A stretch of DNA of 64,000 nt, taken from Terriglobia bacterium (GTDB taxonomy: Bacteria; Acidobacteriota; Terriglobia; Bryobacterales; UBA6623). Numbering within the stretch: the first letter of the stretch is position 1; each line of letters begins with the position of its first letter. Positions 58,401 through 64,000 of the stretch are shown one piece after another. The stretch lies in NCBI GenBank assembly GCA_009838515.1, contig VXRL01000016.1, positions 124,001 to 188,000 of the forward strand, read 5' to 3'. The notes under the pieces were generated by a model. That model was not told the DNA's origin. It was given only the letters and a program-made list of their open reading frames with translations, and made no database searches. The position numbers were made by a program, and so were the translations under genes.

Positions 58401-61400
58401 CTGATCCGGAGTGGCTGAGCGACCACCAGGTGTTCGGCCGGGTAATCGCTCCCGGCGCGCTCTACGGTGCCATGGCGGCGGCAGCCTCGCTCGCCGAGGG
58501 GGCCGACACCGCCATGGTGGAAGACCTGCAGCTCCACAACGCGCTGGTCTTCCCGAAAAGCGACTCCCAGGACGGCAGCGAAGAATCGGGCCGGACGGTA
58601 CAGGTCATGCTCGATCCTTCCGATGGGGCAGATTCGCGGCACGTGCAGATCTTCAGCAGGGGAAGTGACGGGGGCTGGACCGTCCACGTGGAGGGTCGCG
58701 TGTCGCCGCAAGCTCCGGTGCCAGACGTCGCTGCGAGCATCGCGCTGGAGAGCCTGAAGGAGAGTCTCTCGCCCGTTGACGTGTCGGCCTACTATCGCGC
58801 ACGGGCCGCTACCGGGATCGATCTCGGTCCGAGCTTCCGGACGCTAGGCCGGCTTTGGTGCGGCCCGGGCGAGGCGCTGGGCGAGGTGTCCTTGCCCGAG
58901 GCGCTCGGCCGCAACGGACTTGACGTACACCCGCTCGTGCTGGACGGGTGCTTTCAGGTCGTTGCCGCGGCCCGCAATCCGGGCGCCGTCGAAGCCGGAA
59001 TCACCTACCTTCCGTTCGGCTGGGAGCGCCTGTGGCTAACGGGGCGACTTCCGGACCGCGTGGTCTGCCATGTGCGCATGAACGAGGCTTCCCGGGCTGC
59101 CGAAGCGGCATCCGGCGAGCTGCCGGAGGTTGTGACCGGCGAAGTGCGCATCTACGACCCCGAAGGGGTTCCGCTCGGTGGGTTGAGCGGGTATACGGTC
59201 AAGCGAGCGACGCGGGCCGCGCTGCTTTCGGCAGTGGAAGGGGTAAACGACCTCCTCTACGAGGTGGTGTGGCGTGAGAGCGCACTGGCACCGGGAATCA
59301 GCCCCGCGGACTTCCTGCCCTCTCCGTCAGCTGTCGCGTCCCGCTCGGGCTTGCTCTCCGACTATCTGTCCCAAGAAGGAGTGGCACCGACAGACAGGAG
59401 CGCCCTGCTGGCTGACCTGGAGCGATGGTCGCGTTCCCGCGCGTTGGTAACGCTGGACAAGCTCGGCTGGGAGCGCAAGGCAGGCGATGTCGTGGACGCC
59501 GATGACCTGCGAGAGCGGCTGGATGTCATCGCGGACCACAAGCGGGTCTTCCGCCGCATGCTCGAAATGCTGGCCAAGTCCGGCGTGCTGGAGGCAGCGG
59601 ACGGCGGCTTCGGCGTGAAGGTAGGTTCGGCTGATCCGTTGCCGGACGAAATGCCCGGCGACCTAGAGGAGTTCGCCGATCGGATGCTTGAGCTGTATCC
59701 CCACGGCGCGACCGAAGTCGGGCTGTTCCGGCGCTGTGGCGGCGAACTGGCCGAGGTGCTCCGCGGTCGCGCGGACGCGCTGACATTGCTCTTCAGCAGC
59801 GGGGATCCGACACCGGGCGATCTCTACCTGAAAGCGCCCGTTGCGCGCGCGGCCAACCGGATTCTTCGAGAGACCGTTCAAGCCCTAGTGGCTGGGCTGC
59901 CCGAAGGACGACGCCTGAAGGTGATCGAAGTCGGGGCCGGCACAGGATCGGCAACCGCCGCGATCCTGCCAGAACTCCCGCCCGAGCAGTTCGACTACGT
60001 GTACACGGACATCTCGGCGGGCTTCTTTGCGGAAGCGGAGGCACGCTTCGGAGGCGCCGAAGCGTCGATAGAATACCGTGCGCTGGACATCGAGAGTGAC
60101 CCCATCGAGCAAGGCTTTCGGCCCCACGGCTATGACTTGCTGATCGCCTCCAATGTGCTCCACGCCACTCGCTACTTGCAGGAGACTTTGGCTCACTGTC
60201 GCGAGCTCCTGGCGCCATCGGGGCATCTGGTTGCGCTTGAGAACCTGAGCGGCCAGGGCTGGATGGACCTGACCTTTGGGCAACTGGACGGCTGGTGGCG
60301 TTTTGCGGATGACTACCGTCCGCACCACGCCTTGGCCAGCCCTGCGATATGGCGGCGCGCTCTCTCTGACGCCGGTTTCAGGGAGGCGGAAGTCCTCGGA
60401 TTGGATGAGTCCGACCCGGCCGCATTTCCGGACAAAGGCGTGATCGTGGCGCAAGGACCCGTTGAGGTGGCCGAGCGTCCCGGCATCTGGGTTCTGGCGT
60501 CAAGCAGCGGCGGCGCGTCCGAGGAACTCGCGGGGATCTTGGCTGCGCACAACCAGACCGTCGTGCTGGCGCAGCCGGCTGGAGAACAGAACCGGGATTC
60601 GGGGCAGGAAGGTTCCGACGCAGCGCGCAAGGCCGTCGAGACGGAGCGGCGCGAGTCGTGGCAGTCGCTATTCGAGAGCCTGCCTGGGGAAATCCCGCTG
60701 GCCGGCGTCGTGCACCTCGGGGCGCTGGACGGCCACGGGGACGCTGCAACGACTGCGGAGATTGCAGAGGACACCAGACGGTTGGTGGCGAGCGCATTGG
60801 CGCTGTCGCAGGGACTGCTGGACGCCGACGCGACGCCCGAGAAAGGCGTTTGGTTCCTCACGCGCGGAGCACAGGTGCTGGAGCGGGAGCGGGGCGGCCA
60901 GCTTCTGGGCGCGACCTTGTGGGGCTTCGGAAAGGCACTGGCCCGCGAACTGCCGCACTTGCAGCCGAGAATGATCGACCTGGATACCTCAGGGACGGCG
61001 GTGCCGCGCGACCTTGCCAATGAGCTGTTGTGGCCCGACTCCGAAAATCACATCGCGCACCGTTTTGGAAGCCGCCAGGTGGCCCGTCTGGTTCGAATGG
61101 AGGACGGCGCCCAAAGGCTGACATTGCCAGACGATCCTGCGTGGGCCTTGGCTCCGGACCCGGGCGGCGTATTCGAAAGGCCGTGCGTCAGCCCGCTGGC
61201 GGAGCGTCCGCTGGAACCGCACGAAATCCGCGTCTCCGTCGAGGCTTCCGGTCTCAACTTCTGGGACGTTTTCCGATCCCTTGGCTTCATTGAAGAAGGA
61301 AACCTTGGCAGGGAGATGTGTGGCCACATCGTCGATGTGGGGTCCGAGGTGTCGAAGGTCTCGGTCGGCGACCACGTCGTCGGACTGGGGTTTGGCGCAT

Positions 61401-64000
61401 TCGCGGCGCAAATGGTCACGCACGAGGAACTGGTGGCGCCGGCGCCGCCGGGGGTCTCCGTGACGGACCTCGCCACAGTACCTAGCGCCTTTGTCTCAGC
61501 CGCGCTTTCCTACGAATACTCTGGGCTAGAGGCTGGCGAGCGGGTGCTGATTCACGCCGGCGCGGGCGGAGTGGGACTGGCGGCCATTCAGCTGGCCCGG
61601 GCCGCGGGCGCGGAAGTGTTCACGACCGCGAGCGAGCCAAAGCAGGGATATCTCCGATCCCTAGGCGTGTCGCACGTGTTCGACAGCCGCACGACTAGGT
61701 TCGCGGAAGGAATCCTCGAAGCCACGGGCGGCGCCGGGGTCGACATAGTCCTCAACAGCTTGACCGGAGAGGGATTCATCGACGCCAGCCTGTCGTGCCT
61801 GGCACATGGCGGGAGATTCGTGGAACTCGCGAGAAGGGACATCCTCAGCGAGGACGAGATGGCCTCGGTGCGGCCCGACGTGGGCTACGACATCTTGGAA
61901 CTGGATGTTCTGAAGAAGACCGAGCCGGCCTGGGTGGGAACGGTCCTGCGGGGCATCATGCAGCGCCTTTCGGCGGGAAAGCTAGAGCCGCTGATCCATA
62001 GCAGGTGGCCACTGGCCGAAGCAGGCGCGGCGCTGAGGTTCATGCGCTCAGCCCGCCATCTCGGGAAGATCGTCGTAACGACGCCACCGCTCGCGGGCGG
62101 GCGATTGCGGCCGGAAAGGACCTATCTGGTGACCGGCGGCCTGGGCGGGATTGGATGTGCCGTGGCCGGGTGGCTGGCCGACCGCGGAGCGGCGACGATC
62201 GTGCTCAACGGACGGCGGCCGCCGGACCCCGAGGCCGAGGCAGAGATTGCAGCGCTGCGGGCGCGCGGTGTCGACGTGCGGGTTGAGCTTGCGGACGTGT
62301 CAGACGCCGTGGCGGTGAATGAAATGCTCGCGAGGACGGATCGGGAGCTGCCCGCGCTAGGCGGCGTGATTCACAGCGTAGGGGTGCTCTCGGACGGTGC
62401 GCTCGGCAACCAGAGCTGGGAGCGGTTCGAGCGGGTGCTGTGGCCCAAAGTGCTGGGCGCGTGGCACCTGCACCGCGCGACGGCCAGCCGCGATCTCGAT
62501 CTCTTCATCCTTTTCTCGAGCCGAGTCGGTGTCATGGGCAATCCGGGCCAGGCGAACCACGCCACGGCCAATGCATTCCTAGATCAGCTGGCTGCCCATC
62601 GTCGCGCGCTGGGGCTTCCGGGCCAAGCCATAGCCTGGGGGGCGTGGTCGGACATCGGGGAAGCGGCCGAACAAAAGGAGCGGATCGAAAGGCAGCGGGC
62701 GGCTCTCGGCGGTCGCTGGTTCACGCCGCAACAGGGCCTTCGGGCGATGGAAGGGCTGGTGCGCCAGGACGTTACGAATTCCGTCGTGATGTCGATGGAC
62801 TGGGAGGTCTTCCAAGAGGCTGTCGAGGACCGGCCGCCCCTGCTAGAGGAACTGCTCGCCGGGACCGACGAAGCCCAGGTGGATTCGCCGGCTCTGGCCG
62901 ACGACCTGATCTCACGGCTGCAGGCCACGCCTGCGGGCGAACGCGAGGGCTTGCTGTCGTCGTTCGTGCAGCAGGAGTTGCAGGCGGTGCTGCGATTGCC
63001 GAATGCGCCGGCGCCCACGGTAGGGTTTTTCGACCTGGGAATGGACTCGCTAATGGCCGTGGAGCTAAGGAATCGGCTGAACCGCGCATTGGCCGACGCG
63101 TACATGGCCTCGAATACGGTCGTGTTCGACTACCCCAGCGTCGCCGCGCTCGCCGGCCATCTGGCGGAGGAGCTAGCCGGTGTGGGGGCCGCGCCCGTCC
63201 CGCAGGCGGCAGTCGAGCCGGAAGCGGCGCGGCAGCCGGCAGTGCCTGGCGAGGGCGGTCAAATCGCGATCGTGGGCATGGCGTGCCTGTTCCCCGGTGC
63301 GCCGGATCTCGACGCTTACTGGCGTCTGCTCGAGTCAGGTGCCGACGCTGTGACAGACGGGAGACGGGATTCCGGCCCTTGGAGCGGTGTCGCGGGAGAC
63401 CCCGGCGCCGAGAGAGCCGAATTGCGGCGGGGCGGGTTCGTTGACGGGCTCGATCGGTTCGACGCGAGGTTCTTTCGCATCAGGCCGATCGAGGCGAGGA
63501 CGATGGACCCGCGCCAAAGGATGTTGCTAGAGACGAGCTGGCGGGCGCTTGAGGATGCTGGAATTGATCCCGGGCCACTCGGGGGATCGCCCGCCGGCGT
63601 GTATGCCGGCCTAACCGGAGGCAGCGAGTATCGCGACCTAGTCGCGTCCAGCGGCCAAGATGACAGCTACCTCGGCACGGCCGCAAGCGTCGCGCTGGGG
63701 CGGATCGCGTACACGCTTGGCCTGATGGGCCCCGCCGTGCCGGTGGACGCGACTTGTGCGTCTTCGCTGGTCGCGGTTCACCAAGCGGTAGCCGCCTTGC
63801 AACAGGGTGAAGTTGAGCTTGCCTTGGCGGGAGGCGTGCAGACGGCCCTGTCACCCTCCGTTGCTAAGTTCATGGCGGAATTCGGACTGTTGTCGAAGAC
63901 CGGCCGTTGCAGGACGTTCGACGCGGCTGCGGATGGCTTCGTGCGCGGCGAGGGCTGCGGGATGGTGGTTCTCAAGCGGCTGCGGGATGCGGAGGAAGAT
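55484..64000 (+). CDS. Type I modular polyketide synthase, KS-AT-DH-cMT-ER-KR-ACP-KS..., continues past the window edge
   Basis: Not in ORF track because it has no stop in window. GTG 55484 preceded by GAAGAAGGG (TTG 55454 is an alternative). Same frame confirmed at KS1 VDAACASS (56039), AT VVVGHSVGE (57476), DH HPMLG (58328) and DHQVFGRVIAPGA, cMT VIEVGAGTGSATA (59921), ER GAGGVGLAAIQLA (61562), KR YLVTGGLGGIG (62126), ACP LGMDSLMAVELRNRL (63041), KS2 VDATCASS (63743). Confidence 0.95.
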   Translation, partial: MPANADPSKRQTPPGEPIAIVGMACRFPGAPDISALWHLLEAGGNAVAEATPGSGVSRVDELFSNSSNLSGACRFCAYVDGIEQFDARFFRISPVEAEMLDPQQRMMLETTWQALEEAGIDPDQLKGSRTGVYTGISNDEYRMLVVESSKPAEAASCLYALSGTNLNGTAGRVSFVLGLMGPAKAVDAACASSLVSVHDAVADLQQRRADLAIAGGVQAILNGRIFELRADSMMLSPDGQCKAFDASANGYVRGEGCGVVVLKRLSEAEADGDRIWGVITGSAVNHGGASVGLTVPHTPALEKVIEAALSQAGIAPSEVDYLEAHGTGTAVGDPIELNAVSTVYGRGRRADRPLLVGSIKTNVGHLESAAGIAGLIKAALVMQRGVIPKHLHFQTPTPAVDWDRMPLQVTSTMMDLPERGRPRRAGVNSFGISGTNVHLVVEEYCAPDKGPYGRSQAAGAAYEVSVPPSAAVADLALPEQGLERRETRLLPLSGKSDVALQELAQRYVSWLEGHSAELASASSAADPLLSDMAWTAGVGRTHFDLRAGIVFRDVGTLRERLAALAAGGAGASPRTPATVAFAYTGQGSQWVGMGSALYRREPVARAVLDRCEEVFRAATGTSLLEVMFGPSECNLGHTEWEQPALYALGCALTALWSSVDVRPSVVVGHSVGELPAAQAAGVFSLEDGMRFAIARGTLLADTEPGAMAAVFAPPTTVAKAVEALNLSANGLGLSISADNGTHQVLSGPVARIDAALKHFESSGVRVRRLNTTRAFHSALVEPALGELEACFTGIDVKPPSLAVVSNVTGRAVAPDDAMDGSYWRRHAREPVAFAQGVKTLADLGVDLVVEIGPRPVLAGLLASAWPDSAEIPAPTALASLHPPSGNSAEREGGVDLTRAVAEAYEAGLPVCFAGLFAGEARRRISLPSYPFQRERYWLEPAKRRRAAAGHPMLGVRHESASGTVTFETEVFPADPEWLSDHQVFGRVIAPGALYGAMAAAASLAEGADTAMVEDLQLHNALVFPKSDSQDGSEESGRTVQVMLDPSDGADSRHVQIFSRGSDGGWTVHVEGRVSPQAPVPDVAASIALESLKESLSPVDVSAYYRARAATGIDLGPSFRTLGRLWCGPGEALGEVSLPEALGRNGLDVHPLVLDGCFQVVAAARNPGAVEAGITYLPFGWERLWLTGRLPDRVVCHVRMNEASRAAEAASGELPEVVTGEVRIYDPEGVPLGGLSGYTVKRATRAALLSAVEGVNDLLYEVVWRESALAPGISPADFLPSPSAVASRSGLLSDYLSQEGVAPTDRSALLADLERWSRSRALVTLDKLGWERKAGDVVDADDLRERLDVIADHKRVFRRMLEMLAKSGVLEAADGGFGVKVGSADPLPDEMPGDLEEFADRMLELYPHGATEVGLFRRCGGELAEVLRGRADALTLLFSSGDPTPGDLYLKAPVARAANRILRETVQALVAGLPEGRRLKVIEVGAGTGSATAAILPELPPEQFDYVYTDISAGFFAEAEARFGGAEASIEYRALDIESDPIEQGFRPHGYDLLIASNVLHATRYLQETLAHCRELLAPSGHLVALENLSGQGWMDLTFGQLDGWWRFADDYRPHHALASPAIWRRALSDAGFREAEVLGLDESDPAAFPDKGVIVAQGPVEVAERPGIWVLASSSGGASEELAGILAAHNQTVVLAQPAGEQNRDSGQEGSDAARKAVETERRESWQSLFESLPGEIPLAGVVHLGALDGHGDAATTAEIAEDTRRLVASALALSQGLLDADATPEKGVWFLTRGAQVLERERGGQLLGATLWGFGKALARELPHLQPRMIDLDTSGTAVPRDLANELLWPDSENHIAHRFGSRQVARLVRMEDGAQRLTLPDDPAWALAPDPGGVFERPCVSPLAERPLEPHEIRVSVEASGLNFWDVFRSLGFIEEGNLGREMCGHIVDVGSEVSKVSVGDHVVGLGFGAFAAQMVTHEELVAPAPPGVSVTDLATVPSAFVSAALSYEYSGLEAGERVLIHAGAGGVGLAAIQLARAAGAEVFTTASEPKQGYLRSLGVSHVFDSRTTRFAEGILEATGGAGVDIVLNSLTGEGFIDASLSCLAHGGRFVELARRDILSEDEMASVRPDVGYDILELDVLKKTEPAWVGTVLRGIMQRLSAGKLEPLIHSRWPLAEAGAALRFMRSARHLGKIVVTTPPLAGGRLRPERTYLVTGGLGGIGCAVAGWLADRGAATIVLNGRRPPDPEAEAEIAALRARGVDVRVELADVSDAVAVNEMLARTDRELPALGGVIHSVGVLSDGALGNQSWERFERVLWPKVLGAWHLHRATASRDLDLFILFSSRVGVMGNPGQANHATANAFLDQLAAHRRALGLPGQAIAWGAWSDIGEAAEQKERIERQRAALGGRWFTPQQGLRAMEGLVRQDVTNSVVMSMDWEVFQEAVEDRPPLLEELLAGTDEAQVDSPALADDLISRLQATPAGEREGLLSSFVQQELQAVLRLPNAPAPTVGFFDLGMDSLMAVELRNRLNRALADAYMASNTVVFDYPSVAALAGHLAEELAGVGAAPVPQAAVEPEAARQPAVPGEGGQIAIVGMACLFPGAPDLDAYWRLLESGADAVTDGRRDSGPWSGVAGDPGAERAELRRGGFVDGLDRFDARFFRIRPIEARTMDPRQRMLLETSWRALEDAGIDPGPLGGSPAGVYAGLTGGSEYRDLVASSGQDDSYLGTAASVALGRIAYTLGLMGPAVPVDATCASSLVAVHQAVAALQQGEVELALAGGVQTALSPSVAKFMAEFGLLSKTGRCRTFDAAADGFVRGEGCGMVVLKRLRDAEED

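Noticed and set aside
57659-58711. 350 aa minus-strand ORF and 62440-63444 plus-strand 334 aa ORF
   Set aside because: Both lie within the in-frame PKS, whose catalytic motifs occupy the codon-start class 55484 mod 3 throughout; the alternatives have no domain signal.
1-64000. CRISPR arrays, rRNA operons, tRNA genes, IS elements
   Set aside because: No regularly spaced direct repeats, transposase-like proteins or clear tRNA/rRNA signatures noticed by eye; tRNAscan-SE, Infernal and ISfinder runs would be needed for certainty.

Overview
A 64 kb, GC-rich, densely coded bacterial window. The gene style (Tat or lipoprotein exported enzymes, three sulfatases, a TIGR02604-type heme protein, a split cytochrome bc complex, a type I PKS) would fit an Acidobacteriota-like or sponge-symbiont-like genome, but taxonomy cannot be settled from this window. 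Recognisable content: three toxin-antitoxin loci (one degraded), an AddAB-like nuclease/helicase pair, several exported sugar-acid or glycan enzymes (DHDPS-family and HpcH-family aldolases, sialidase-like protein, sulfatases, ThuA), purQ-purL-purF, an operon for Rieske, split cytochrome b, octaheme cytochrome c, cupredoxin and ctaB, kdsB, mazG, an EF-G paralog, and a large type I modular PKS that runs off the right edge. Two of the most interesting objects are missed or broken by the supplied ORF track. (1) A UGSC-family selenoprotein gene at 27198-27743 (-) is split into two ORFs by an in-frame UGA in the motif AD-U-GSCTTCSLHDS. A hairpin immediately downstream fits a bacterial SECIS, and the upstream gene is a thioredoxin-like fusion. 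(2) A PKS ORF from about 55484 to beyond 64000 (+) has order KS-AT-DH-cMT-ER-KR-ACP-KS and resembles sponge-symbiont SUP-type synthases, but continues into a second module. Other notable items are a triple-RidA-domain lipoprotein, a ~91% identical partial duplication of its 5' end flanking a HigBA locus, a bacterial deoxyhypusine-synthase-like protein, and an EF-G paralog with an altered G4 motif (NKMH). No CRISPR arrays, rRNA genes or convincing tRNAs or IS elements were seen by eye.
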